Of a stretch of 64,000 nucleotides of DNA, positions 1 to 12,468 are shown piece after piece; within the stretch, counting starts at the first letter, position 1, and each line of letters starts with the position of its first letter. The position numbers were made by a program, and so were the translations under genes. The notes below the pieces were generated by a model that was given only the letters and a program-made list of their open reading frames with translations, did no database searches and was not told the DNA's origin. Source of the stretch: Cercopithifilaria johnstoni (lineage: Eukaryota > Nematoda > Chromadorea > Rhabditida > Onchocercidae); contig CAKAEH010001648.1 in the NCBI GenBank assembly GCA_916381525.1, positions 304,614-368,613 on the forward strand, in the 5' to 3' direction.

Positions 1-398
1 TTCAAGGTTCATTTTTGAAAATTCATTGATTGTTGACATCTTCGGATTATTATTAAATCATTAATCGTACTGAAACAATAAGATTATAGGGGGAATGTGC
101 TGAAACTAATCAGAATAATTACAAAAATAATGATTGTGAACGTAAGTTATAACCAAAATTAGTTTTATATTGTTTAAATTATCTTCTTAATTTTTTTTCA
201 ACTTGATTTAATAGTTGAAAACACTGATTTATGAATTTAATGCATTCGATCGGTTGATTTTCTGGTATATAACTTACGGTTGGCCTTTGCATTAACATTT
301 AATATCAAGGTGAAATGGATTGCCTCATATCGAATATTGCGAAGGAAACATCGTCTTCTGGTTTTAAAGCTTCTAAAATTTTGGGAAAACTCTTCTAG

Positions 399-1531
399 GA
401 ACGCTTTCCGGATGACCACTCTTGCGATAGGTTAGATGCCGTGTTGCGAACTGATCCTGCGGGACAAAAAAGTTGGACTTCAAATGGTTGTTCAGATTAC
501 GTTCAGCGGTTATGTGGACATTGCAATACCAATACCGATATAAAAGTATGTGTTGAGAATTTTATATGAATTTTTAACTTTTTGTTTCAAGTTTATATGC
601 ATCAAAATGTAAGCTGTCAAAATTTAATTATCAGGAAGCTGTTTGGTTTGGTGGTAGAGATGAATACATTGCCGCAGGCAGTGATTGTGGTTCGTTATTG
701 ATTTGGGAGAGGAAATCGGGTGCTCTGGTAAAAGGATTTGAAGCGGACATGAATATTTTGAATTGTGTACAACCTCATCCATCAATTTTGTTGCTTGCAA
801 CCTCCGGAATTGAACATGTTATTCGATTTTGGCAGCCACTTGATGAAGACTTCCGAAGGGTTCGTTTTATCGTCTCTGAAATTTGTCGAGATTTTGGTGA
901 ATTAGTTCCATAATTTCAAAATTTTTGAAGCATTCAAAATTACTGTTGATCATTAGTTTTTGCTTTTCAAGATTGATCATGAAACTTATCAAACAAGCAT
1001 CTTAGATAAAATTGCTATTAGTTAGTAATAAGTTTTATTGTTATTTTTCGTATGATTAAAAAATTACTTTTCGATATAGATCCAAGTCGATATAGAGTCA
1101 TTATTAAGGTGGACAAAATTTTAAACTTATTGCCTATCTCCTAATTTGATGGTTTAGCTTTCAAGGTCATGGATTCAGAGGGATCTGTTTCTTGTAAGAC
1201 TTTTATTAGTATTAAAGTTCTTTAAAAATGGGATTATGGAAATCCTTATGAATCCGAATAGATCTTAGAAATATTATGAAACTAGCTGATAGAAGTTCGG
1301 TGTCTGCTAGCGGCACTTTTTTCTGAAGTGAATTGTAGCTTTCCTTTTTTGTAGGACAACAGAGAAACAGGACGTGAATTACATCGTCTTACGGCGCTTT
1401 CGGCAGCAAATCAGAAGCGAATGCACACAGGTATATTCGATATGGTGGTTGCATCTATAGGACTAGCTGTGCAAGGTGGTGATGATGATGACGTGGAACG
1501 TGGAAGGCGGATCGGTTGTAATGCAAGTTAG
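399..1531 (+). CDS. adp-1: WDTC1/adipose-type WD40 repeat protein, C-terminal part
   Basis: Three exons can be joined without a stop: 399-545, 635-859 and 1355-1531, all phase 0, giving 182 residues and a TAG stop. The translation runs through RLCGHCNTNTDIKEAVWFGG, then AAGSDCGSLLIWERKSGAL and VQPHPSILLLATSGIEHVIR, and ends in an acidic DDDDVE stretch and GCNAS. This is the order of the last two WD40 blades and short tail of WDTC1 (adipose), including the family's GHCNTxTDIKEA, NCxQPHP and SANQKRM-type segments. WDTC1 is a DCAF-type substrate receptor of DDB1-CUL4 ubiquitin ligase linked to fat storage in flies and mammals; the worm role is inferred from homology. The N-terminal WD and TPR parts must lie upstream, outside the window. 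The family call is secure; the symbol rests on orthology only. Confidence 0.88.
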
Positions 1532-4500
1532 AACAAATCGCTTGATTTTTTTACTATTTTCAGTCAACATTAACTTATTATTTTATGCAATGAAAATTCC
1601 GAATTTGTAGAGAAAGAAGTTTCATTATCTATTAGCAGTCGTTCATACATGCAACAGATTAACTATAATGATAAATGGATCTCTTGTAGAAATCATTAAT
1701 GGGCATTTCGATTTGTGACAGGAATTTGTCACCTCAAAATCAGAATTCATTGAATAATTCAAAAAAAAAAAATGATATTTCTTGTTTTATTCTGCTGATA
1801 GATAAGTGTAGACTGGGAATAAATTTAGGTGTAATATTAAATGTTTCAGGGTATGTTTTCTTTCGGTATTTTTTAGTCAGATTTGGTTAGGTTAAGAATT
1901 TTTAGCAATAGATTTTTGTGAAAGTAAAATACACATCCTCTGAATTTGGTGCAACTTTTCAAAAGATTGTATTTGGCCTGCGGAAAGATATTACTCTTAA
2001 AAACATGATTAAGATCATAGTCATAGCAATCCTGTTTTCCGATAACTTCTGTCAGGAAATTTCTAATGGCTAGATGTTAGAATGATTCTTGACATTACTG
2101 TTAATTTTTTGTTGTCTTTGGAAACCTCTAGAAAATATTTACCTTCTGAAATGATCCTTCGAATTGCAAAAATTTTTGGTCTTAGTGAGAATTTTGAAGT
2201 TTTTAATTTTCACTAGGGAAGTTTTTGTGAGAAAAGTAACATTATGAAAAACTGTAAATAACGCAACAAATAATTTTGTACATAAATGCATTTTTTTAGT
2301 CGGTATTTTCTGTTTGTTCATTATGTTTTATTCGCAAGAATGTATAAATTGATAAAAAAGTCATGAAAATGTGTACTTTACGTCTTCATTTTAATACCTC
2401 TATTCAATAAATATGGAAAGAGCTGTTTTCGCCCACTGCTTCTTTGATTCAATGTAATCATACCAGGCTTCTTCTCTTGCTGCTTTATAATGGACATATT
2501 AATTGTAATAGTTGTTCAGCGCAAACGATGATGCACGGGTGCTGTACAACAATCCCTTTCTTTCCTTTTAGCTAACTATTGTTCTTCACTGTGATGATGT
2601 TGCTATTGTTTAAGATTTAAAAAAAAACAGGACCAATTCAACGTTATTTTATTTGAAGGCATGTAAAGGCAGTGATTTTTGCAAGTCAAGAATTTGGCAA
2701 ATTTTCGGAAGTCGTGCAATGTGAAGTTTTGCACTTTTTAAGGCTCATTGGTTTTGCTAATGTTTAGTCTGAAAGGTATTCAGTAGTTCGCTTAATTATT
2801 TTTATTCATGATGAAGGAGGCCAATTCTTGTAATTTCTGTTTTTCACAGTCTTTTATGTACACATATTGTTTTTGATTTGCTGGAAACCTGTGCTGTAAA
2901 TAATCGCGAAATCATAAAAGATAAAAGCTATGTAATTTCCTTCACATTCAATTTTCTGAATAAATTAGTGATTGACCTGCATTTCTGTGTTGGATGAAAC
3001 ATAATATTTCGGGGTTTTGGATATTCAGAATTATGGAAAGTAGAAACAACGGGATTGATACATTCAGTATTCATATTATATTATCAAACATTTTTCTTCA
3101 TGACACATGATCGATACGTTAATCCATGGATTCTTTGATTTGTTTTGAAACTGTATGACAAGGTGATTATATGAGAGCACAACTTTTTTAGAATTCCAAT
3201 GATTTTCGCCACTCGCTAATTATCATCGATTATTTTTACAAGCATTATATCTCATTGCACGTTGTCCGGTCTTATCATCTTGCGCTTTTGGGAAGCGATA
3301 TATGAATGTTTCATTTCCGTAAAACCATTTTGCTACTGTATTTGTACCTACCCCGGGATACCGGTAATTCGGATTTTCTGGTCATCAGTTTAGTACGTTT
3401 GCTGCTTTTTTGGCTGTCTATATTTCGAGATGTCCCAGAACAGATATATCAGAATACAAATAGATGCTATGTCAAATGCAATTTCTTTCCTTGGATTAGA
3501 TATTGTTTTGCACCACTGTGAGATCTTGTGTACCAAATCACTTGTACCAAATCACTTGTCAATGTGAGATCTTGTGTACCAAATCCTCGCGAGTACTTGT
3601 CAAGCGGCCAGTATCAGTCGCCATGTCAGATTAAAAACCTCCTATAGCTGAAGCTGTCACCGTATCGCAGCATCACCGAGACGATGACAATTCCCTTGAA
3701 TTCAGTGTCGTGCTTCTTTACTGAATTGCTTCAAAGGTAGAGTAAAGCGATTAATGATTAAGCTTCTTCCAATCACTAATCGCATATATTCACTCATTCA
3801 CTTCGTTCAAAGAAACTTAAACCAGTGATAGCGCTCATGTGAATCTTGCTATTCTGTAGCTTAAACCAGAAGCGGACTTACAGCAGTAAATATTCGAAAC
3901 CGTTGACAAGCTGAATGACACTGAGACAGTGAATAATTGGATAAACTCCTGTCAAAAGAAATTAAGAGGTGCTGAAATCTTTGGCTTCCTCTAAGCCTTT
4001 CATTGATCACTGAGACAGTCATCGTCATCAGATCGACAACATACATTAATACTAATCATCGATTGTTAAAGAAGAATCGAAAAAAAAGAAATGATATCGG
4101 AAGAAAAATAAAAAGCCCCTCATCATATCATATCATACCGAGTTGATGATGCTGCCATGAAAGAGTGGAAATAATCGAATCAATATGAATTTATATTCTC
4201 ATGCTTAAATTATCCAAATTCGGTTAAATGTATTTTTGTTCAAAACTGCCGTTTCAATTCGTTGTTACTGAACACGTCCATACGCTCATATAGATACTCT
4301 AAACTCATATCCACACATGACATCTTCATTTTTATTATTATTATTAAATTCTATTTTAATTCCAAATGAGGAGTTATCAGATGGACAGCGTTATCAGCAG
4401 TATGTAGAATACGCACGCTACATCATTACATCATTCCGTGTAGGATGTAAATGATAGATCCTTCGATCTACTCTTATTCTATTACCATTTTACTTACAAT

Positions 4501-5277
4501 TTCATACATCTAGCGTTTGATCGCTATAGTTCATAGCGGTTGCAATAATGCATCTGTGACGTATTCCACGCACATGAGTCCTTCACTTCTTTACACCAAT
4601 TGCTGTTGCTATATCTTAACAGCATAAAACACATACGCATACGTCCATATATATAATGCAATAGTTACCATTTATACCACATATATAGCTAGCAGGCATT
4701 GGCAACCAGCAAAAAGTTCGGAGATGATATTTATTTTCAAGAATTCTTGAGCTACCGACCCTTCAGACCATTGCGATACTAGTGGTGAGAAAGATGATAA
4801 ATAGGCTCTTAGGCCAGGATATAACTGTCCCTGTCAGATTTTCTTGTAGCAATGACAGTTTCAATTCTCAATGTACTTCTTTCCTCTACCAAATCAATAG
4901 ATTTCCTCAATGAGCAAACTCATCAATAGTGAGGTGTGCGCGAATACATGTGACCACTTGGCACACTTCACATTGCTAGTAGAGCATCACTAACGCTAAC
5001 CATACGATCACTCATCTTGCAGATATTACAAAAGGATGGATTACGAAGAGAGCAGCCTTCCTGATTCCTACAAAGCCTGACTTGAGTTGCGACGGCCAAG
5101 AATGTTTCGCAGCTGTCCCACTTCATGATTTCGAGGTTTGCAAGCAGAAGTCCCGTCTGTTGTGGTATGAAAATAAGCATAATTCAAAAGCCGAACATCA
5201 AGATAGTTAGTTACTTCCTGATCGTTGCTTCGTTTCTTCGCGAGTGTTGACCTTTTATTTCGTAAGTGATTGTTTGA
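1532..5277. other. Gene-free interval between WDTC1 and the zinc-finger gene
   Basis: About 3.7 kb of AT-rich sequence. I see no multi-exon coding pattern. An AATAAA-like signal lies near 2405. A small tandem duplication sits at 3517-3585. An open stretch at about 5025-5160, bounded by TTGCAG and GTATGA, might be an upstream exon of the zinc-finger gene, but it has no recognisable motif and I could not join it in phase. Confidence 0.5.
3517..3585. repeat. Short nested tandem/direct duplication
   Basis: A 23-bp unit (starting TGTGAGATCTTGTGTACC) occurs at 3517-3539 and again, identical, at 3563-3585. Inside the interval a 14-bp unit TACCAAATCACTTG is repeated head to tail at 3531-3544 and 3545-3558. 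This looks like local slippage or duplication; no function is visible. Confidence 0.85.
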
Positions 5278-5292
5278 TTCTCACAACTTATA

Positions 5293-8200
5293 CATCCATG
5301 TTTCCAATGTGAACACTGCACATTTTCATGCTATTCAACAGTTGTACTGACGCAACATTTACGACTTCACCAACAGCTACTTCAGATGCCTGGATGCCCA
5401 AAAGATCTGTGCATTAATGGGAAGACTATCTGTGCTGTGCGTATAGTTTATATAGTTTGCGTTCTGATGAACTTATCTATTTTTCTATCTGGCGGGCGAT
5501 AGCATAATAGTAAGATTAGAATGAGTGAAATAGTTTCTGCTTTCGCGAAATCTCAACTTTGCCATAACATGGATTAAAAATGTGATCCGTGATAGTTTTT
5601 TTTTCTTATGATCTGTTGTGAAATTTAATATATCTAATAAACTTGAAATGGAAATGATAAAAACGAGGGATAAAGTGATGGAAATAACAATTTTTATATC
5701 GTTGCATGAAAAATACATTTTGATATTCGGCAATCATATTACACTAATTCATGTTTATAGAAAGTGGAAAAATGTGGTGAATGTCCCTATACCAGTCGAC
5801 ATATCTGTGATTTACGAACTCATGCACAGATGTATATTGGGAAAAGAGAATTTGCATGCGGGCAATGTACATACAGCACGAAACGATCTCACGTTCTGAA
5901 TGCCCACTTGCAACTTCATATGGCTGAAAAGGAAGACATCACTGCCATCTCCAACATTGTAATTATAATACTTCTTATATTCATTTTTGAATACCGATAA
6001 CAAAAGTTCTACCACACCGAAAAAAAGGGAGAGTTTGTTTTGTTGCTGACGAAAGTCCCTTGAACTGAACGTCCCATCCTCAAATATAGTTAAGAAATAT
6101 GTAATAATAAATAATAAATTAGTGGTTCGATGGGTGTGATGTTTTTATGTCTAACGATGTTTTTAGATTAAGGACATGTTGCACATGGATTAATGTAATA
6201 AGTTACATTCTTCTCTTCCAAATGTTATCTCAATCTGTATTATACATCCATAAATATAGGCACGGAAAGAAGATGGCTTCAGAAATCATTCTATTTTACG
6301 GCATGGCAAAATTGTGGAGGAACGAAGTGACCATCAGTTATTCTGTCGTTGGTGCCCCTATCGGACGCGGATATGCGCTACACTTTTTGTCCACCACAGG
6401 TCTACTTTAATGATTAAATTGATTTAAGGACTAAAAAAGGGACCAGAGTTAAATCTTTGATCCAAATATCCAAACTTATTATTAATCCGCGCTTTTAGAT
6501 AATAATGATAATTAGAAGGTAAATGTAGCTGAATAATGTGTATGAATCAATGCTAATTCTGGTGTACATTTAACTGTTATACTGAATGAATACTGCATTT
6601 GGTGTTGATTCATGCATGTTTTTTCCATATTTATTTTTTGCTCTTTCATTTAGGAATCATTTACGGAATAGTCGATTGCGTTGCGGAAATTGTACATTCA
6701 GTACTTCTATCGAGACGAAATTACGGGATCACGTGAAATTTTATCCACCAATCGAACCTTTATCTAATGCTTCACTAATCAAGCATACTGCTAGTAAAAA
6801 GCATGCTAAACTTCCAAATGGCGATTATTCTTGCCAGTAAGTTAATAGTTTTAGTGGAAGTTATTATAACCAACTAATTTGCTAACATGACTTTAAAAAC
6901 GATTATCATAGGCATTTTTGATGTATTTGGAGCTTTCACTCACAGCCTGAGATTTCATATTGTTGCCATTTACAGTAAACTTAGGGAAACTTTGAGAATA
7001 CTTTGCAGCTGTCATCGCTTCGTATACTGTTCTCCTTCTCTAACTAGGCTTTTAGTTATTATTTTCAATTTTGTTTACTTATCAGACATGGTTTGGTGTG
7101 TGTATATGCTTTTGGAAATAAAATATTTGGCGACAAGAATTTATTGATAATATAAATCTGTAATCGCTTTTTACGGATGATCTGATTCAAAATTCAATTT
7201 TCATTCTTCATTTGATCACTGATTCCACTGTTTTTTTTGTGCTGTTCCAGAGAGTGTTCTTTTACATGTAATGGCTATGGAAAATTCTGGCACCATAAGC
7301 AAAAACATCGGAAGGCATCGCGCTATCAATGTGATTTATGCAGCTACAGCGTTGCCTCAAATTTCTGTTTAATGAAGCATCGTCAAAGCCATACGAATCA
7401 TGATAGTCCGAAAAGTTGTGGCACAAAAATGGAAGAACTCATGTAAGAACTGCATTCTTTTGTCCTTGTTTTCTCTTTTTGATTTTTCTGATTATGTATC
7501 ACAATAAGTTGAGGTGCATTCAATATATATGAACTTATAAGATTAAATAAAGCAAATTAAAGATACATTTCATTAATCTATATTTTACGCTTATATCTGC
7601 CTGTCTATATACATATAGTAGTTGATACGAAGAACATTTTTCTCCAAGGCTTTAACATACTAAAAGGGATTACGAATAGTCCCTAATAGCATAATTTTAA
7701 TTTTATCTTTTGCTCACTTTTTTATTTCCTAAGTGCGGTCTTTTTTTAGAGTAATAAAAGATTATTATTCGGAAGAAATCAGTACTCATGGAATAACTGC
7801 AGTAGAAGGCGTTGTAAAGAAGAAAAAGTGTATTGTAAATTCAAAAAATGAGCTCTGGCTTAACTGTACTAAGGATGCAAAAATATATCAGTTCAATTTG
7901 AGCCGCATTGCCTCAAAATTACCAAATTTTAAAGCAATGAATGATACAGGTAGAGCATAACTTCAGTTTCTGCAATTATTACTGGGTGAAGCAAGTACTT
8001 TTCTGATGTGAATGAATCTCTTAGCTGACTCCAGAGCAATTTATACACTCTTAGGGATATTAAATCCTGAAAGTAAGAGAAAAGCTTCGGATTTGAGCTT
8101 ATAGTATGTCTTCGATGATTTTATTATTGTATTCCTTTTGACTTCAGATTGATGCAATTTCGACATAATCGTTTCATTCTGACTAGTTATTTATTGTTAT

Positions 8201-9822
8201 TATCATCATTATCATTATTATTAATTGTTACTGTTAATTATTATTTCAGAATTAGTATCTATGATATTTCGCTATAAACATTGTCCATATTATGGAACGG
8301 ATGAGGTACTTTTCAAGTATCACGAAGAAATGCATGTCGGACATCGTCAATATAGTTGCAATATATGCACCTACAGTTCTTTTTGTCCAATTTCTTTACA
8401 CTGGCATTTGAACCTGCATTTTCCTTCATTGCCATCTCGTTCGACTGCGAAGAATAGGTTTGTCTTCTGTCTTGTGTCAAATTTTCTCTTGTTGTAAACT
8501 TTGGAGAGTGAAATAAACAAGTGGGAAATTTGAGCAAGGATAGATCTCTTTTTTATCTTCAGAACTGGGATTATCATTTCAGTACCAAAATGTAACTATG
8601 GGTAGATTAAGAAAATTGTAAATCACAAATACCATCCCTATCATATGGTTATCATGTAACAAAATTTAGATGGCTTGCGCAGAAATTCATTCATATCAAA
8701 GATATTTTATAGGAAGCGATTGATAAGACATCGATATCATCAAAACCCTGAAACCATACCTTCAGATGTTAAAGTTCATCAATGCTCCATATGCCCTTAC
8801 AAAACTGCTTATGAAGATCGCCTCCAACAACATCGTCTTTATCATGCTCTGGTTGGCTTTGCTATTTTAGAGCTGGTAAGAATAAGATCTAACAGTTCTT
8901 TTGGTTTCAGTTTCAAGTTTTCATCAATTTGCAAGCTAATTGAGCCTTGGATTTCAATGCCTTTACTTGCGGTACATTAAAGAGAATGTCTCTTTTCTTT
9001 TTTTCAATACAGACTTTCTCAATCTTCTTGTTTTAATGGATAATGTTGAATTGGTTACATAGTTCTATATTTTACGGATTCCATAAACTAGATTGGGAAG
9101 AATTTAAAATATTGCAGCACATACAACAACGATTAATAACATCCATAAAGCGAGCCGGACAAAATATTTCTGAACCATTTATGAGGCCGAAAATTCGTCG
9201 ACCAGAAAAGCACTTAGATGGGCAGGTTGGTGGTCTCGACAGCACATTGTCATTTCGTAATAATTCTACCAGTATCAGAGTATGAAATTGAATTTCAAAT
9301 TCTTTCCTTATATGGTTAATATAAAGAAACTTAGATTTTTGAAATTTGCAGAATTTGAAGTTATTGGTCAAAATTGGACTCGAATTAAGAATAAACTTGT
9401 TTGATTTGAGTCATTTTCGAAATGACTTCATACTCAGTAAAATTCTAATTTGCTTAAGTAATGAAAAATAAAAGGCTTGATATTGATCGCATGATTGTCG
9501 TCTAGGAATAGAATTAGACAACGAGCTATTTTCATTAAAAGTTAAGATCTCAATTTCAAATGATTTCCAGTTTACCTGTAGCAAATGCTCCTTCCGGTGC
9601 GGTACAATCATAGCGTATAATACTCATTCTGAAAAGCATGGAGCAGAATCATTCTTCAAGTGCGAGCTTTGTGATTATTCGTCAGGAACCAAAAATGCTG
9701 TTGATTTTCATATTGCGATGCACCACTTGGATGTACCTATTTCGTTCTTTTATAAAAAAGCTGTCACGAATTCTGATGAATCGCAGGCATTGATTTATTC
9801 TTTGCTAACAATCTATTATTGA
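5293..9822 (+). CDS. Multi-C2H2 zinc-finger protein, about 12 fingers
   Basis: Phase-consistent exons: about 5293-5436, 5761-5958, 6260-6399, 6654-6836, 7251-7442, 7750-7949, 8250-8457, 8713-8875 (or 8851), 9118-9279, 9571-9822. Fingers by first Cys pair: 1 CEHC, 2 CGEC, 3 CGQC, 4 CRWC, 5 CGNC, 6 CQEC, 7 CDLC, 8 YKHC, 9 CNIC, 10 CSIC, 11 CSKC, 12 CELC. Each has the C-x2-C-x12-H-x3-H spacing and an aromatic residue two positions after the second Cys (CPY, CTF, CTY, CSF). Fingers 2 and 5 have Tyr for the last His and finger 8 has Tyr for the first Cys. Finger 4 is completed across the 6399/6654 junction and finger 6 across 6836/7251, which supports the splicing. The spaced single and paired fingers look like a DNA-binding regulator of REST/hunchback style, but I recognise no ortholog. 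The 5' end is unresolved: finger 1 is open only after a TGA at 5275 and has no AG acceptor in front. Confidence 0.8.
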
Positions 9823-9951
9823 ATAAGGTTTAACAATGCATTCAAATTGGTTGCATTACTGAGCTGCTACATTACGCTATTTATTTGAAACTTCAGCGAA
9901 AATCACATTATAAAACATCAGATCGGATTTAATGAAAATGGATGATTATTA

Positions 9952-9957
9952 AATAAA
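9952..9957 (+). other. Candidate polyadenylation signal AATAAA
   Basis: AATAAA 130 nt after the TGA at 9820-9822 and about 120 nt before the acceptor at 10077. It fits a transcript ending here, so the exon 9571-9822 may be terminal. Confidence 0.4.
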
Positions 9958-10101
9958 AAGAAATTTTGAGCTAAACTTAATGTCAGTTTTAAATAGAATA
10001 ATTTTTCTTGGAAAATGAACCATTTGCTCTATCAACCGTTTTACTGTTTGATAAAAAATGAATTAGCTTGAATCCAGACAAATTCATTGCTTCATCATTC
10101 A

Positions 10102-10441
10102 ATGAATACTTGGATGAAAGTAGCACTGAAACAAATAAAGCTATATCAATATTGTGATGAGACAGTAAGTGATAGTCTTGACATATTTATTATTCCCATA
10201 AACTAAACTAATTTCTAATGTTTTATAGATTAAGCTGAACAGTGATATTGACCACAGGAAATATCCTCAACAAATATTGAGTTGTTGTCGATGTGATTAC
10301 CGTACGTTTATGATAATCGAATTTATACATCACTGGGAACAAATGCATTGTAGTCGGACTCAAAAGGATGGTCGACAAATAGCTGAGGAACTCCGTATGG
10401 ATATGATGCACTCCAACTGGATCAGAACTGTTGATAATTAA
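10102..10441 (+). CDS. One-finger C2H2 segment: separate small cistron or last exons of the upstream gene
   Basis: Exons 10102-10164 (ATG start, ends ACA before GTAAGT) and 10229-10441 (TAA stop) join in phase 0 and encode 91 residues. The second exon holds a C2H2 finger, CCRC then 12 residues and H-x4-H, ending HHWEQMH, with CDY after the second Cys as in the upstream gene. The frame is open upstream of the ATG to an acceptor AATCCAG ending at 10077. Two readings fit: the exon 10078-10164 is spliced to the upstream zinc-finger gene through a weak donor in 9571-9822 (in-frame GTACCT or GTCACG), making this finger 13; or 10077 is a spliced-leader acceptor and this is a downstream cistron. An AATAAA at 10696 could end it. 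Confidence 0.6.
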
Positions 10442-11559
10442 TAGTATTCGTTGAATCGCTTTAAGTTTCTCTTTCTCATATCAAAGTGTGGAGTCTTTCA
10501 TTTTATCTGGTAGAAGGCTATGTTATCATTTATTGGAATTTTCATTTGTACTCATAATACTAGTAGTTGAGGTCAATGATTGGAGTTATCTGGACACATC
10601 GGGTACGAGGGATAACTCCTTAATGCTGTTGCATAATTTATTTTATTTCCTAGTCATCATTTTTGACTCATTTCATTTACTTTTTTGAAGAGTTCAATAA
10701 AATACTTTTGCAAAAGTTGTAGTAGTGTTCTGAAAAAAATCTAGTAGTTAATAAGCTGACAAATTAAGAATGAATTAGTAAGAGGCGTTTTATATTGAGA
10801 GGAACGAACAATCATTAAGGAGTTTTCAAATATTTGTTGAAACTTTGTTCATCCTTTTATGTCGGTTCCTTTTTTTATTATTTTCTTTTTATTATTAATT
10901 TTACTCTGTTCACAATAACATGCTCGTCTTTGCACGATCCCTATAATTTCATGATTTTATTTATATATATTAGATTCCTTTTTGCATAACATTTATATTA
11001 CTTTGATTTTTACCCTGAGTAAATCAGGATCACTTCATGCTAGAGGGACTCACTTCTTGACTGCACATGACGAAATATTTTATGAAAGAAGACCAGCCTT
11101 ATTACAGTAAGTCAATTTTATCATTATCAGCAAGAAAAGAATTTATACTGTCGGTTTTTCCACCTGACCTGTAATTCATTAAGTAGAGTTTGTAAAAGAA
11201 AAAATGATGGCTGCATTTTCAACCAGGATTTTCTCGCTATGCCAAACACGATAAATTATGTCTAAATCAACTACCTCAACTTTTGATCCGCTACCTCGAT
11301 TCTCTACTCACCTAATTTTTTTCTTTTTTTGAGATGCTACAGTGCTTTTTCATTCATGTATGTTGAAAGCAATTCAAATATAAATCAAGCCATTTTTTTG
11401 GTATACTTTTGCGGATGCCATTCTAGTCTGCTTTCTGCAGGGTCAACATGATTTCAGTCCACAGCATTAGTATTATTTAATTTTAATAGTAGAACTCAGC
11501 ATTCCTTCTCTTTTATTTAGTATTGTTACTCCCAAAGTATTATTATTTATTGCCATTAT

Positions 11560-11690
11560 CGTTACTATTTTACTATTATTAGTTTCTAATTGTTATTTGT
11601 TATCACTATTACTGATTGTCATTATTAATTATTATTATTGTCGTTATCATTATCATTATCATTACTATTACTATTGCTGTACTTTCTGGA
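11560..11690. repeat. ATT/TCA-rich simple sequence
   Basis: Runs of TTATTATTG and CATTATCATTATCATTA type with imperfect trinucleotide and hexanucleotide periodicity. Low-complexity DNA with no coding content. Confidence 0.75.
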
Positions 11691-12363
11691 AGAATTTTTT
11701 TTCAAACAGGGTTAGTATGTGATGACATTCTTACGTCTTTCATTCTCAAATCAAACTCGTTTCATTGATTCGTATCCATTCACCTATCTATTTTTTGTTC
11801 TTGTCACTGTCATCATATCACTTCTTATCACACATTCTGGTGAGTTATACTGTTTCACTACTGATTCAAACCATTGCTGTTATCATTGTTATTACTCATT
11901 TATAAGCTGTATACTGACTGCGTATTTAAATCTAATCAGCAGTGTTATTTGATGATGAAATACAATAACAGCTGCCCTGTTTTATCCAAATCCATACCAA
12001 AGTTAGAGATGCTATCAACTATCGGAGGGTCATTACCCACAGCAACGGGATTGAACACATTTATTCAGCACAATGTAGCAGGTGGCAGTGATAAGTAGGT
12101 ATCATTGTTTGTATAAATTTCGAAATACTGAAATTAGTTTCGGAAATCTGAGGTTTACATATTCAGTGGAGCGCGCCTGACGACCTTGATGTATTGATGC
12201 ACGTGGTTCCTTTGGGCCCTTTTCAAAACAGTTTGGAGACCTGAGTAAGACGGAATCATCACTGGGATATCTCGGCTAAGACAAAGTTCTCGAAACTGTA
12301 CAGCTTCAATTAGCACTTGATGGTGAAGTCTCCGATCCTGTTTCTCGATGAGTGCCTCACTAA

Positions 12364-12468
12364 TTACGAAGTCTCGAGACTTGTCACTTGCTCAATTGGT
12401 CTTCTCATCAGTACCCTTTCTGTCTGCTTAACTTTCCGAACTGTCGTGCCGTCATGCGCCCTCTCAAG
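12364..12468 (-). pseudogene. Possible decayed BEL/Pao-type retroelement fragment (DUF5641-like)
   Basis: The minus strand reads 34 residues to a TAA, including DGTTVRKVKQTERVLMRRP and then IEQVTSLE. The pattern (R/H-DG-x-VR-x-V-K, then V-L-x-R-R-P-x(6)-LE) resembles the basic tail that follows the integrase in BEL/Pao polyproteins (DUF5641). Just upstream in the same direction the frame shifts (a TAG, then an open stretch in another frame), as expected of a relic. No protease, reverse transcriptase, RNase H or LTR is visible nearby. The match is short and may be chance. Confidence 0.3.

Noticed and set aside
1..398. Further upstream WDTC1 exon
   Set aside because: No open stretch with WD or TPR character and matching splice sites; treated as intron.
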